NCBI RefSeq assembly: GCF_900128415.1
Contig: NZ_LT635772.1
Span: 1,922,001-1,986,000, forward strand
Source of the DNA: Anaerococcus mediterraneensis
GTDB taxonomy: Bacteria > Bacillota > Clostridia > Tissierellales > Peptoniphilaceae
Reading direction: 5' to 3'
DNA: 64,000 nt
The notes under the pieces were generated by a model. That model saw nothing but the letters and a program-made list of their open reading frames with translations, was not told the origin of the DNA and searched no databases. The translations under genes and the position numbers were made by a program. Positions 18,155 to 27,308 of this stretch are shown in pieces (within the stretch, counting starts at the first letter, position 1; each line of letters opens with the position of its first letter).

Positions 18155-19165
18155 ATGAGCAAATTACTTATACCAGAAGATTATAAATCAAGCCAAGACT
18201 TGTATAAAACCCAAGTACTTATAAAAGAAATAAAAGATTATTTTCAAATAAACCTAGCCAACAACCTCAACCTAAAGAGGGTATCTGCCCCACTTTTTGT
18301 ATCAGAAGAATCAGGTCTAAATGATAACCTAAATGGTGTAGAAACCCCAGTTAGTTTTAACCTACCAGAGGCTGACAATGCAAAAATGGAGATAGTTCAT
18401 TCCCTAGCCAAGTGGAAAAGATATGCCCTAAAAGAGTACAATTTCAAAATCCACGAGGGCCTATATACAGATATGAACGCCATCAGAGCCTGCGAAGAGC
18501 CTGATAACACCCACTCTTTTTATGTAGACCAATGGGACTGGGAGCTTATCATAGACAAGGATGATAGGACGATAGACTACCTAAAGCACATAGTCAACGT
18601 CATCTACAGGACCATGAAAAGTCTGGATGAATACCTATGTACCCTCATACCTACAAGGCAAAAACTCCTAAAAGATCAGATCAGATTCATAACAAGCCAA
18701 GAGCTTTTGGATATGTACCCTGACAAGGACCCAAAAGAAAGAGAAAGGCTTGCCAGCAAAAAATTTGGATCAATATTCTTATCTCAGATAGGCACAGTCC
18801 TTTCAAATGGCGACAAACATGACAACAGGGCACCAGACTATGATGATTGGCTATTAAATGGGGACATAATTGTCTACAACCCAGTTTTAGATGATGCCCT
18901 AGAGTTATCATCAATGGGTATTAGAGTTGACAGTTTTAGGTTAAATGAACAACTAAAAAAATCTGACAATCTCGATAGGCTAAAATATGACTACCACAGG
19001 ATGCTTCTTGACGATAAACTTCCTCAAACTATAGGTGGTGGTATAGGCCAGTCTAGACTATGTATGTTCTTTTTGCAAAAGGCCCACATAGGCGAAGTCC
19101 AAGTATCATATTGGCCAGACAAACAAAGAAAAGTTTTGGCCAACAAAGGCATACAACTATTATAA
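18155..19165 (+). CDS. asnA: Aspartate--ammonia ligase AsnA
   Basis: 336 residues, the standard length for AsnA, which makes asparagine from aspartate, ammonia and ATP in the cytoplasm. Family segments include VSAPLFV, GLNDNLNGVE, SLAKWKR, the central FYVDQWDWE and the C-terminal TIGGGIGQSR with LCMFFLQKAHIGEVQVS. AAGGAG lies seven bases before the ATG. It is transcribed divergently from the permease and ends in its own terminator. No T-box leader is visible upstream. Confidence 0.95.
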   Translation: MSKLLIPEDYKSSQDLYKTQVLIKEIKDYFQINLANNLNLKRVSAPLFVSEESGLNDNLNGVETPVSFNLPEADNAKMEIVHSLAKWKRYALKEYNFKIHEGLYTDMNAIRACEEPDNTHSFYVDQWDWELIIDKDDRTIDYLKHIVNVIYRTMKSLDEYLCTLIPTRQKLLKDQIRFITSQELLDMYPDKDPKERERLASKKFGSIFLSQIGTVLSNGDKHDNRAPDYDDWLLNGDIIVYNPVLDDALELSSMGIRVDSFRLNEQLKKSDNLDRLKYDYHRMLLDDKLPQTIGGGIGQSRLCMFFLQKAHIGEVQVSYWPDKQRKVLANKGIQLL

Positions 19166-19170
19166 AAAAA

Positions 19171-19211
19171 GAGACCTTGATGATTAAAAAATCATTCAAG
19201 GTCTTTTATTA
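19171..19211 (+). terminator. Terminator between asnA and cupin gene
   Basis: GACCTTGA/TCAAGGTC stem with an inner TGAT/ATCA extension around an A-run, flanked by A-tract and T-tract. It can serve the convergent genes on both strands. Confidence 0.8.
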
Positions 19212-19856
19212 TTTATCTATAGATAAGATTAATAACATCTTAAATTTTGTAATTGCACTTACATTATGGATTACATTTGCTGGGAAAACTAATTGTTGGC
19301 CAGCTTCAATCACAACTTCTTCATCTCCAACAAGAAGCTTTGCCTTGCCCTCAAGGGCCATGACAAGGGCATCTCCAGGAGCCTTGTGGGCTTTTAGACC
19401 CTCACCTGCATCAAAAGCCATCATCACTACCCTAAAATCATCTTTTGAAACAAGGTCAATATTGGCTATGGCTCCGTCTATATAATCCAAATAGTCAACT
19501 AATTTTATTTTCTTTCCCTTATCGATATTTTTCATCTCTTCCTCCTTTAAATCGATTCCTATTTCTAAAAAAATACTTTCCTTATCTGCCTCAATATCAA
19601 AGAGTTTATTTTTTTCAAAAAGTATTAATTCATTGTTAATAAGTTTTTCCTTATTAAAGTTAATCTCGCCTTTTAAAACAGTATATAATCTTTCCTCAGC
19701 ATAAAATTCAGGGGAAATGTCCGTGTTTTGGTCAAGACTCATAAGTAAAATGTGAAAATCCTCCAAATCTACAAGTTTCTTGCTTATAGTTTGGTTTTCT
19801 CTTAGGGGAATCATCTCTTCTGGCTTTAAGATTATTCCCTTACTAATATTTTTCAT
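19209..19856 (-). CDS. Double-cupin domain protein
   Basis: 215 residues with two cupin-like beta-barrel halves. The second half has the clearer signature: HKAPGDALVMALEGKAKLL, then GQQLVFPANVIHNV. Only one or two metal-ligand His are visible, so it may bind a metal or small ligand without being an enzyme. It is the last gene of the Fur-box operon, one base after the ATPase gene, with TAGGAG before the ATG. A role in handling the imported chelate is inferred from position only. Confidence 0.75.
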   Translation of the reverse strand: MKNISKGIILKPEEMIPLRENQTISKKLVDLEDFHILLMSLDQNTDISPEFYAEERLYTVLKGEINFNKEKLINNELILFEKNKLFDIEADKESIFLEIGIDLKEEEMKNIDKGKKIKLVDYLDYIDGAIANIDLVSKDDFRVVMMAFDAGEGLKAHKAPGDALVMALEGKAKLLVGDEEVVIEAGQQLVFPANVIHNVSAITKFKMLLILSIDK

Positions 19857-19857
19857 T

Positions 19858-20661
19858 TTAATCTCCTACTATACTTAGTGGAATAATTGTACTATAATAT
19901 TTATCATCTTTTTTTATATTTTCAAGTATAACTTCTACCCCAAATGCTTGCCTTATATTTTCCTTGCAAATAATATCAGATGTTTTGCCAATTTTATACC
20001 TAGCATCTTTCATTAAAATCAAGCACTTATCTGCTATTTCAAGAGCGTGGGCTGGATAATGGGTATTTATAATAACACTAATATTTTCTTTTTTGGATAG
20101 GTTTTTGATTAAGGAAATTATTCTGAGTTGGTTTTTAAAATCAAGCCCACTTTCTGGTTCATCTAGGATAATCAGGCTCGGATTAGAAATCAAAGCCCTG
20201 GCTATGAGAACCATCTGGAGCTCTCCCCCACTCATTACCGAACAAGACTTATCCTTAAGCTTTTCTATGGCTAAACTTTTCATGAGTTTTTCTGCCTTGT
20301 CATAGTCTTTTTGACCTGGTTTTGCAAAAGGCCCAAGCTTGCTAGCAAGACCTAGAACTACCATATCTATACCAGAATATTCAAAAGAAAATGACCTTTT
20401 TTGTGGAACGTATGATATATTGGACCATAATTCCCTTCGGCTAAATGATCCAATATCCTTTCCGTCCAAATAACTCTTACCCAATTTCCATCTTTCAAAA
20501 TCACATATACATCTTATAAGGCTTGTTTTGCCAACTCCATTAGGTCCTAATATTGATAAAACCTGACCTTGTTCCAAACAAAAAGATAAATTTTTAAATA
20601 ATACATGATTTTTATCATAATAAAATCCTGCATCTTTGACTTCTAATTTAATTGAAACCAC
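19858..20661 (-). CDS. Iron-chelate type ABC transporter ATPase (FecE-like)
   Basis: 267 residues. Walker A GPNGVGKTS near residue 39, signature VMSGGELQMV (LSGGE variant), Walker B LIILDEPESGLD, and a switch His in INTHYPAH. The LSGGE-like signature and DEPESGLD resemble FecE/BtuD-type importers. The start is uncertain: the GTG at 20661 lies within the G-rich ribosome site and overlaps the permease by 14 bp, and no ATG follows nearby. It powers the permease encoded upstream. Confidence 0.88.
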   Translation of the reverse strand: MVSIKLEVKDAGFYYDKNHVLFKNLSFCLEQGQVLSILGPNGVGKTSLIRCICDFERWKLGKSYLDGKDIGSFSRRELWSNISYVPQKRSFSFEYSGIDMVVLGLASKLGPFAKPGQKDYDKAEKLMKSLAIEKLKDKSCSVMSGGELQMVLIARALISNPSLIILDEPESGLDFKNQLRIISLIKNLSKKENISVIINTHYPAHALEIADKCLILMKDARYKIGKTSDIICKENIRQAFGVEVILENIKKDDKYYSTIIPLSIVGD

Positions 20662-21676
20662 CCCCAGTTTTTCTAATTAGGCTTATAAAAATTGGAGCTC
20701 CTATAATTGCTGTAAGAACTGAAATAGGTAGTTCTATTACAGAAACCGTCCTTGATAAGGCTTCTATTAGTACCATAAGACTTGCACCTAAAGATATACT
20801 AAAGGGGAGGGTGTGAGTGTTGTTTGCTCCCACCATCATCCTTGCCATGTGGGGAATTATCAAACCAATCCAACCAACTTGGCCACACATTGATATGGAT
20901 GATGCTGTAATAAGAGTGGATGCAAATATGAAAAGAAACCTAGTTCTTTTGACATTTACACCAAGACTCTTTGCTTCATCTTCCGATAGGCTCATAATAT
21001 TTAATCTAAAAATCAAAAGTCTAATCAAAATTATACCAAAAATTATTAGGGGTGCTGAAAGCGCCAAGTTTTTGTAAGATGATCTTGCAAAAGAACCCAT
21101 GAGCCAATAGCTAATTGCTGGCAATTTATCTGTAGGGTCAGCTGTATATTTTAATAAGGATGCAAAGGCATTTGTTAGGGAAGAAACTACCAGACCTGCT
21201 AAGATAAGCATTATTGTCGATGACTTAGTCCTAGTCTTGCCTATATATAGGGTTAATACAACTCCAATTAAACCAAAAACTAAAGCTAAGGCTTGGATGG
21301 ATAGGGTTGAAAGTGATAGGAGTATGCCGATTACAGCTCCTAGGCTTGAGGCTGAACTAACACCTAAAATATCTGGAGTTGCCAAGGGGTTTGAAAAAAC
21401 CCCTTGAAAGGCAAGACCAGCTGTGGAAAGACCAGCTCCGACTACGAGGCCTGTAATAATTCTTGGTAATCTTACATTTATTATTACTGATTCTAGCATG
21501 GGATCAAAGTCTCTACCACCTAAATAAGCACCTAAAAATTCTATAATCTGCCCTAGACTAAGTGGCATCCTACCTATGGCAAGTGCCAAAATGCTAATTA
21601 ATATGGGTAGACTTATAAGTATTAGATATGAAGTTAATTTTATTTTTTTATCTTTGATAAAGATTTCTTTAATCAT
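20648..21676 (-). CDS. Iron-chelate type ABC transporter permease (FecCD family)
   Basis: 342 residues, ten predicted helices, typical FecCD length. Signatures include RLPRIITGLVVGAGLSTAG near the start, FSNPLATPDILGVSS, and the C-terminal WIGLIIPHMARMMVG loop that contacts the ATPase. It starts on an ATGA overlap with the binding-protein gene. The family imports iron siderophores, haem or cobalamin; the Fur box in front of the operon favours iron. Confidence 0.92.
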   Translation of the reverse strand: MIKEIFIKDKKIKLTSYLILISLPILISILALAIGRMPLSLGQIIEFLGAYLGGRDFDPMLESVIINVRLPRIITGLVVGAGLSTAGLAFQGVFSNPLATPDILGVSSASSLGAVIGILLSLSTLSIQALALVFGLIGVVLTLYIGKTRTKSSTIMLILAGLVVSSLTNAFASLLKYTADPTDKLPAISYWLMGSFARSSYKNLALSAPLIIFGIILIRLLIFRLNIMSLSEDEAKSLGVNVKRTRFLFIFASTLITASSISMCGQVGWIGLIIPHMARMMVGANNTHTLPFSISLGASLMVLIEALSRTVSVIELPISVLTAIIGAPIFISLIRKTGGGFN

Positions 21677-22875
21677 ATATCAAACATATCCTCAATTTGT
21701 TCATCATTTAATTCATATCCATACCATTTTTGATAATATTCTTTAATCATAGACTTAAGGTCATAGTCTTTAAATTCTTCAGGATAGGTTGATTTTGCAA
21801 GCCAAGCTAGGACAAGTGGTCCATCTGGGTTTGGTGTAAACCAGTTCCACATACCAAGCTTGGTGTTATAAACTTTTTTATCCTTGACTGCTTTCATATT
21901 TGAAAAATCAATACCCTCTACTGAATTTTCAAATACATCTTTTGTTGTAATATCAAGAAGACCAGGTCCATCAAGATAAAGTATATCTGGATTCCATTGA
22001 TAAATTTGTTCTACAGAAACTTTAGCAAAACCTTTTGCTTCATCAGCCAGATTTTTGACACCAATTCTCTTTAGCCAAAAATCTCCAAAAACACCCTTAC
22101 CTGCAACCATTGGTACACCTTGAGTATATTTCCATAAAATCATGCCGGTTGGTTTTTTGCTATCGTCTATTTTTGCAATTCTTTCTTCAACATCTTTTAC
22201 AATCTCTTGACCAGCTTTTATAAAATCATCTGTCTTTCCGCTTTCACCAAATACATCTTCTAAGAGTTTTAACCATTGTGTGTATCTATCTATTGGGTCA
22301 GCTGGTCCATTTGTACCAACAGTAGCAAAACCAACACATGGTATGCCAGTTTTTGATAAGGCTTCATAATGTTCTTTGTTTGATGCGTTGTAGAAAATAA
22401 CATCTGGTTTAAGTTTCATTATTTCTTCAATATTTATGTCAGATTGAGCTTGAACAGTATTTTGACTATCAAGAAGCTCTGGGGCTATGTCCTTTAAAAC
22501 TGTATTTGAAATTACCTGCTTGAGAGAACCGGCATAACCTACTATATATGGGGCCTTTCCATGATGGTAAGCCATATAAGTTGATAGTATCGGAATTTGA
22601 TCTATAACTATTTTTTCAATTTTTTCTGGAACTTCAACCTTATTGCCTGCATGGTCTGTTATTGTCCTTGTTTTTTTACTTTCATCCTTGTTTTCTTGAG
22701 GCTTTTCTTCTTTTTTATCTGCCTTTTCATCTTCTTTTTCTTCTTTATTTTCGCTTTGAACTACTTCCTTGCTTTCTGACTTTTGTTCAGTTTTTGCCTT
22801 ACCACAAGCTGCCATACTTGTTAAAGCAAAGGCTTGTAAACATAAAATTAATAGTATTTTTTTAATATTTTTCAT
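21673..22875 (-). CDS. Iron-chelate type substrate-binding lipoprotein
   Basis: 400 residues. Signal peptide with lipobox SMAACG (Cys near residue 24), a long Lys/Glu-rich linker (about 27-68), then a FecB/BtuF-type binding domain starting TRTITDHAGNKVEVPEKI. It contains LKPDVIFYNA and a C-terminal WNWFTPNPDGPL segment. It should capture the metal complex at the cell surface for the FecCD permease. AAAGGAGG precedes the ATG, immediately after the methyltransferase stop codon. The ligand is unknown; siderophore, haem or corrinoid are possible. Confidence 0.9.
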   Translation of the reverse strand: MKNIKKILLILCLQAFALTSMAACGKAKTEQKSESKEVVQSENKEEKEDEKADKKEEKPQENKDESKKTRTITDHAGNKVEVPEKIEKIVIDQIPILSTYMAYHHGKAPYIVGYAGSLKQVISNTVLKDIAPELLDSQNTVQAQSDINIEEIMKLKPDVIFYNASNKEHYEALSKTGIPCVGFATVGTNGPADPIDRYTQWLKLLEDVFGESGKTDDFIKAGQEIVKDVEERIAKIDDSKKPTGMILWKYTQGVPMVAGKGVFGDFWLKRIGVKNLADEAKGFAKVSVEQIYQWNPDILYLDGPGLLDITTKDVFENSVEGIDFSNMKAVKDKKVYNTKLGMWNWFTPNPDGPLVLAWLAKSTYPEEFKDYDLKSMIKEYYQKWYGYELNDEQIEDMFDI

Positions 22876-23634
22876 CTAATCCTCCTTTTTACTTGCCAAA
22901 ACTATATATGAATTATTTAAACTTTTAGACCTTTCTAGCATTTTTGTAAACCTTGCCCTGTTTTCTTCGGCATAAGCGTTTCTATAAAAATTTGCAGCTC
23001 CAACCGGCCCCTCATCCTTTATGATTGTATCCCTGTCTAAAAGAATCATCCTGCCAGTCCTTTGTGAAAAAGGTCTAAAAGAATTTTCTATAAACAGTTT
23101 ATTCCAATTTTCCACTGTTAGAGGATATACATCCACATTTGTAAATTTTGAAAGTTGCCTTCTTAAATCTTCGCTTTCATTTTCAACTGCTACATCATGA
23201 GTTAGTAAGTAACCGCCCTTTTTTAAAACCCTATGATATTTTTTAAGAGCCTTTGCTTTGTCTTCATTTGTAAGCATGGTAAGCATAGCCTCATTGATTA
23301 TTAAATCAAATGTTTCATCTTCAAAATCCAACTTTAGAGCATCCATATTCATAACTTCAATTTCTTTGTCTAAGCCTAGAAGCTTTATATTCTCTAAGGC
23401 TTGGTCTAAGGCAACTTGATCAATGTCTATGCCTATTATTTTGCATTTATATTTAGTATAAACTCTTATTAGGTTATCACCTCTATTGCAAGCAACCTCC
23501 AAAACTTTCATATCTTTATCAATATGTACCTGATCAAGTAACCAATCGGTCATAAGACCTCCACCTGGTCTGAGTCTTGTTCGTCCAAGCATCTTTAAAA
23601 AATCATGTCCAAATATAATTTTGTTTTGATCCAT
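22876..23634 (-). CDS. Class I SAM-dependent methyltransferase in iron operon
   Basis: 252 residues. The Rossmann SAM-binding core shows VLEVACNRGDN (motif I), IIGIDIDQ (motif II), DLIINEAML and LKKGGYLLTHD. The N-terminus has LGRTRLRPGG. It is the first gene of the iron-uptake operon, so it may modify the imported chelate or a self-made metallophore. No biosynthetic enzymes for a metallophore are present here. A ubiE/menG-like or arsenite methyltransferase-like alternative cannot be excluded. AAGGAG supports the start. Confidence 0.8.
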   Translation of the reverse strand: MDQNKIIFGHDFLKMLGRTRLRPGGGLMTDWLLDQVHIDKDMKVLEVACNRGDNLIRVYTKYKCKIIGIDIDQVALDQALENIKLLGLDKEIEVMNMDALKLDFEDETFDLIINEAMLTMLTNEDKAKALKKYHRVLKKGGYLLTHDVAVENESEDLRRQLSKFTNVDVYPLTVENWNKLFIENSFRPFSQRTGRMILLDRDTIIKDEGPVGAANFYRNAYAEENRARFTKMLERSKSLNNSYIVLASKKED

Positions 23635-23648
23635 TTATTTTCTCCTTC

Positions 23649-23681
23649 TTGATAATAATAATCATTACATATATAATTATA
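23649..23681. promoter_or_regulatory. Fur box between divergent promoters
   Basis: GATAATAATAATCATTACA (23651-23669) matches 16 of 19 positions of the classical Fur box. It overlaps the -35 element of a plus-strand promoter (TTGATA 23649-23654, 17 bp, TATAAT 23672-23677) for the Crp-type gene. It also covers the start region downstream of a minus-strand TATAAT (23676-23681) for the methyltransferase operon. Confidence 0.78.
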
Positions 23682-23702
23682 ACATAGATAATTTTTATTG
23701 CA

Positions 23703-23716
23703 GTTGCTAAAGCAAC
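23703..23716. promoter_or_regulatory. Small palindrome before Crp-type gene
   Basis: GTTGCT and AGCAAC separated by two bases, directly upstream of the GAGAGG ribosome site. It could be a binding site for the encoded regulator or a short mRNA hairpin that limits translation. Confidence 0.4.
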
Positions 23717-23729
23717 AAGAGAGGATTTT

Positions 23730-24323
23730 ATGGAAGAAATTATTGTGAAAAGTGAATTATTTTATGGTTTAGATGAGACTACTATAAAACATATTTTTTC
23801 TTGTATAGGCCATAAAATCTTAAATTTCTCTAAAGGCGAATACCTATATGATTTTTCTAAGGGCTTTAAGGCAGGTATAGTTTTGGATGGAAGAATTGAT
23901 TTGTCTACAATAAATGATGATAAGGAAATTATTGATAGAATTTATGAGTCTTCAGATTCTTTTTCTTTAAATTTTTCCTCCCTAGCTGATAGATTTATGA
24001 TTGCAAAAAAAGATTCTAAAGTTTTGGCCCTTGATGTTAGCAAAATCTTTGAAAAAAATAAAAGGTCCTGTTCAAGCAGACCGATTTTTATGGAAAATAT
24101 TATAAAATTGTATAATGAACAAATTTCATACTTAACTTACAAATTAGATATATATTCTAAACCTAAGATTAGGGATAAAATTAATAAATATATAGACAAA
24201 TTTGGTAAAGACACCTTATTTTCTAATAAGTTATCCAGAGAGGATTTGGCGAAATTTTTAGCTTGTAATAGACCTGCCCTTTCAAGAGAGCTATCCCTTA
24301 TGAAAAAAGAAGGTTTGATATAA
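23730..24323 (+). CDS. Crp/Fnr-family regulator, short C-terminus
   Basis: 197 residues. An N-terminal cyclic-nucleotide-type beta-barrel (about 1-110) is followed by a dimer helix and a helix-turn-helix around LSREDLAKFLACNRPALSRELSLM. The protein stops at KKEGLI, where most relatives continue for 10-20 residues through the wing, so it is slightly short. The bases after the stop would encode NYGLIK before a second stop. It is divergent from the iron operon and shares its Fur box, so it may be a local activator or repressor. Effector unknown. Confidence 0.82.
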   Translation: MEEIIVKSELFYGLDETTIKHIFSCIGHKILNFSKGEYLYDFSKGFKAGIVLDGRIDLSTINDDKEIIDRIYESSDSFSLNFSSLADRFMIAKKDSKVLALDVSKIFEKNKRSCSSRPIFMENIIKLYNEQISYLTYKLDIYSKPKIRDKINKYIDKFGKDTLFSNKLSREDLAKFLACNRPALSRELSLMKKEGLI

Positions 24324-24329
24324 AATTAT

Positions 24330-24358
24330 GGACTGATTAAGTAAAAAATAATCAGTCC
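24330..24358. terminator. Hairpin between Crp-type gene and recQ
   Basis: Perfect 10-bp stem GGACTGATTA/TAATCAGTCC with an A-rich loop, between two convergent genes. The T-tracts are weak on both sides. Confidence 0.6.
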
Positions 24359-24375
24359 TCAGAATCTTTATTTTT

Positions 24376-26163
24376 TTAACTCAAATAATCTTTTATTTCT
24401 TCTATAAACAAGTCCCCATATTGGATGAGTTTTTTCTCCCCAACTCCCTTTATCCTCAAAAATTCTTCCTCACTTACTGGCTTTTTATCGGCCATATCCC
24501 TCAGCGACTGGTCAGAAAAAATTATAAAGGGTGGGATATTTCTCTCTTTGGATAAATCTAACCTGAGCTTTCTTAGAATTTCAAAGAGGTCTTTATCATA
24601 ATCAGTAATATCGACAGCTTTTGCCTTTCTCTCCTTATTTTCTTCTATCTTCCTGATATAAAATTTTTCTTTGGAAAACAAGATATCTTTTGATTTTTCT
24701 GTGAGAGCTAGGATTGGATAATCCATGCCTACAACCTTTATATAGCCATCAGCTAGGAGATTTCCAATCAGTGACCTGATTTCTTTTTGGGTCAAATTTT
24801 TCATCAGGCCAAAGGTTGATACTTGACTAAGATTTTTTTGGCGGGAACTTTGACTATTTGATCCCTTTAGGCAATCAACAACAGTACTCATCCCATATCT
24901 TTGGTCAAGCCTATATATACAAGATAGGATTTTTTGAGCCTCTATAGTTTTATCTATTTTTTCAAACTCATCAAGGCAAGAAGAACAGTTTCCGCAATAC
25001 TCATCTGCCTTTTGGCCAAAATACTCAAGTATATAGGCCCTTAGACACGTGCTGGTATTGGCATAACCTATCATGGTTTGGAGTTTTTCAAGCTGGACTT
25101 TTTTAAAGGCCAAGTTGGAACTTTGGTTGATCAGGTGTTTGTTTATAACAATATCCTGGGGCGAGTAGAGCAAGATACATTCTGATTTTTCGCCATCTCT
25201 GCCAGCCCTGCCTGCTTCTTGGTAGTAGGACTCTATATCCTTTGGCATATTGTAGTGGATAACAAATCTGACATTAGACTTATCTATCCCCATGCCAAAT
25301 GCATTTGTAGCTACAATTATATCTTTTTTATCATAGATAAAATCATCCTGGGCCCTAATCCTTTCTTCTTCGCTAAGACCAGCATGGTATTTGCAAACAG
25401 AAAAACCACTGGCCCTTAAAATCCTATCCAAATCATCCACTCTTTTTCTAGTAGAAGCATAGATAATACCTGGATCGCCTTTTCTCTCTTTCAGATAGTC
25501 AAAGAGATAGGACCTCTTATTTTTAGTTTGCCTGACCATAAATTTGAGATTTGGCCTATCAAAACCAGAAATTTTGACAAAGGGATCATCAAGAGATAGG
25601 TTTCTTATAATATCGTCTTTTACAAGGCTAGTAGCGGTTGCAGTAAAGGCAGCAATCTGTATATTTTTTTCCAAAAGCTCTCTCAAATCACCTATGATCT
25701 TGTATGAGGGCCTAAAATCATGGCCCCACTGGGATATGCAGTGAGCCTCATCTACTGCCACAAAGGATATATTTATAGTCTTTAAAAAATCCCTAAAAAA
25801 CTCATTTTCAAGTCTCTCAGGAGCCAAGTACAAGAGTTTTATCTGATCTGTTCTAGCCATTTCTAAACTTCTTACATAGTCATCATAGGACTGGCTAGAA
25901 TTTATAAAAGCAGATTTTATCCCATCTTCCTCTAGGGCATCAACCTGGTCTTTCATTAGGCTTATGAGGGGAGATATAACAAGGCAGAGCCCATCTTTTA
26001 TTATAGCTGGCAACTGGTAGCAAATAGATTTCCCGCCACCAGTTGGCAAAATCCCCAAAACATCTTTGCCCTTTAGGATATTAGAAATGAGCTCTTCCTG
26101 GCCTTGCCTAAAGGAGTCGTAGCCAAAATATTTTTTTAAATTATATAGTATATTTTCTTCCAT
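24376..26163 (-). CDS. recQ: ATP-dependent DNA helicase RecQ
   Basis: 595 residues with full RecQ architecture. Helicase motifs: Walker A LPTGGGKSICYQ near 43, VDEAHCISQWGHDFRPSY near 136, and VI YYQEAGRAGRDG. Zinc-binding Cys cluster CLRAY..YCGNCSSC lies near residues 375-395, then a winged-helix RQC region and an HRDC domain from about 520 (LRLDLSKERNIPPFIIF, FLRIKGVGEKKL). It unwinds DNA in recombination and fork repair. It has its own ribosome site and follows the terminator of the DUF4097 gene. Confidence 0.95.
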   Translation of the reverse strand: MEENILYNLKKYFGYDSFRQGQEELISNILKGKDVLGILPTGGGKSICYQLPAIIKDGLCLVISPLISLMKDQVDALEEDGIKSAFINSSQSYDDYVRSLEMARTDQIKLLYLAPERLENEFFRDFLKTINISFVAVDEAHCISQWGHDFRPSYKIIGDLRELLEKNIQIAAFTATATSLVKDDIIRNLSLDDPFVKISGFDRPNLKFMVRQTKNKRSYLFDYLKERKGDPGIIYASTRKRVDDLDRILRASGFSVCKYHAGLSEEERIRAQDDFIYDKKDIIVATNAFGMGIDKSNVRFVIHYNMPKDIESYYQEAGRAGRDGEKSECILLYSPQDIVINKHLINQSSNLAFKKVQLEKLQTMIGYANTSTCLRAYILEYFGQKADEYCGNCSSCLDEFEKIDKTIEAQKILSCIYRLDQRYGMSTVVDCLKGSNSQSSRQKNLSQVSTFGLMKNLTQKEIRSLIGNLLADGYIKVVGMDYPILALTEKSKDILFSKEKFYIRKIEENKERKAKAVDITDYDKDLFEILRKLRLDLSKERNIPPFIIFSDQSLRDMADKKPVSEEEFLRIKGVGEKKLIQYGDLFIEEIKDYLS

Positions 26164-26182
26164 AAAAATCCTAAGTAAAAAA

Positions 26183-26210
26183 AATAATTAAGCCCTAGGA
26201 CTTAATTATT
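26183..26210 (-). terminator. Terminator of the eight-gene operon
   Basis: AATAATTAAG/CTTAATTATT stem with an 8-base loop, followed by TTTTTTTT on the minus strand. It overlaps the stop codon of the DUF4097 gene. Confidence 0.85.
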
Positions 26211-27308
26211 TTCTTTGTCTTCTTTAGAGTCTTTTTCTTCAGTCTTCTTTTTTTCTAGGTCTTTGTTTTCTTTTTCGGTTCTTTTTATATTTTTCTCAAG
26301 AGCGTTGGAGTTTTTCTCTTTGACCTTGCTTTCCTTGGTCAAGTATTCTTCCTTTTCTACAGAAGCCCCCTCACCCTTGTTAAAATTGATATCTCCTATC
26401 TTTGTCCTAAGAGTGATATTATTTTTGGCCTTGTTATCTAGAACATAGCCGTCTTTAATATTTCTATAAGAGATATTGCCTAGGATAAAATTGCCTACAT
26501 CAAGGGCTGCTGTGATATTATAATTATCTATAGAATCCCTTGCCTCTACAATTATATCCCCAGTTCCTGTCTGAAAATCTAGCCTATTGCCTAGTTTTGA
26601 ATCTATTACCCTTATGTCACCACTTGTTGTAGTAAGCTTGGTATTGTATATCTCATTTCGTTCTAGACTGATAGATCCTGATTCATTTTCTATAGAGCCT
26701 TGGAAAAAAGAATTTTTAAGGCTGATATTGCCGCTTTTGATTTTAAGGTCAAAGTTTTTGACTTCCAAATCATCTATTTTTACATCTCCAGCCTTGATCG
26801 TACCTTTGATTTCTTCTATGCCGCCTTCTGCTGGCATGAAAATCCTCACTATAGGAATTTTGTCTTTCATGTAGAGCTCTTTGCCCTCAACAACAGATTT
26901 TAATTTCAAGACCCCTTGTTCGAAGCTGACATCAAGTTTGTAGGCAGCATCCTCTGCTCCAAATAAGTTTGTATACTCTATATAAGGATTTGTTGGAGAT
27001 CTCTGGATCCTAACATCAGATGATCCTAGGTCAAAATCTATGGATTTTATCTGGTTTAGGTCAACCCTCATAATCCTAGATTGGTTATAAGAGTTTTCAT
27101 CGATATGGGTCCCTGTTGCGGCATTTTTGACCGCTGTATTTTTTCTGGCTTTTATAAAAAATACAGATAAACCAACTACTAGCAAAATCCCAATAATGAT
27201 CAATATATATTTGACCTTACCTGAGATAAAAGATTTTTTCTTTTTATCTTTTTCATCTAAAAAGTCATCATCAATTTTTATTTTTTTATCATCCACTGTG
27301 GCCACCAC
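26202..27308 (-). CDS. Membrane-anchored DUF4097-like beta-repeat protein
   Basis: About 368 residues: a Lys-rich cytoplasmic start, one transmembrane helix (about 32-50), then a series of short beta-strand repeats (IKAGDVKIDDL, IKSGNISLKN, TTSGDIRVID, GTGDIIVEA, TKIGDINFN) typical of DUF4097/DUF4098 putative adhesin domains. The last 60 residues are a charged Lys/Glu tail. Start is GTG and ambiguous between several in-frame GTG codons that overlap the previous gene. DUF4097 proteins often sit in envelope-stress operons; function here is unknown. Confidence 0.75.
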   Translation of the reverse strand: MVATVDDKKIKIDDDFLDEKDKKKKSFISGKVKYILIIIGILLVVGLSVFFIKARKNTAVKNAATGTHIDENSYNQSRIMRVDLNQIKSIDFDLGSSDVRIQRSPTNPYIEYTNLFGAEDAAYKLDVSFEQGVLKLKSVVEGKELYMKDKIPIVRIFMPAEGGIEEIKGTIKAGDVKIDDLEVKNFDLKIKSGNISLKNSFFQGSIENESGSISLERNEIYNTKLTTTSGDIRVIDSKLGNRLDFQTGTGDIIVEARDSIDNYNITAALDVGNFILGNISYRNIKDGYVLDNKAKNNITLRTKIGDINFNKGEGASVEKEEYLTKESKVKEKNSNALEKNIKRTEKENKDLEKKKTEEKDSKEDKENN

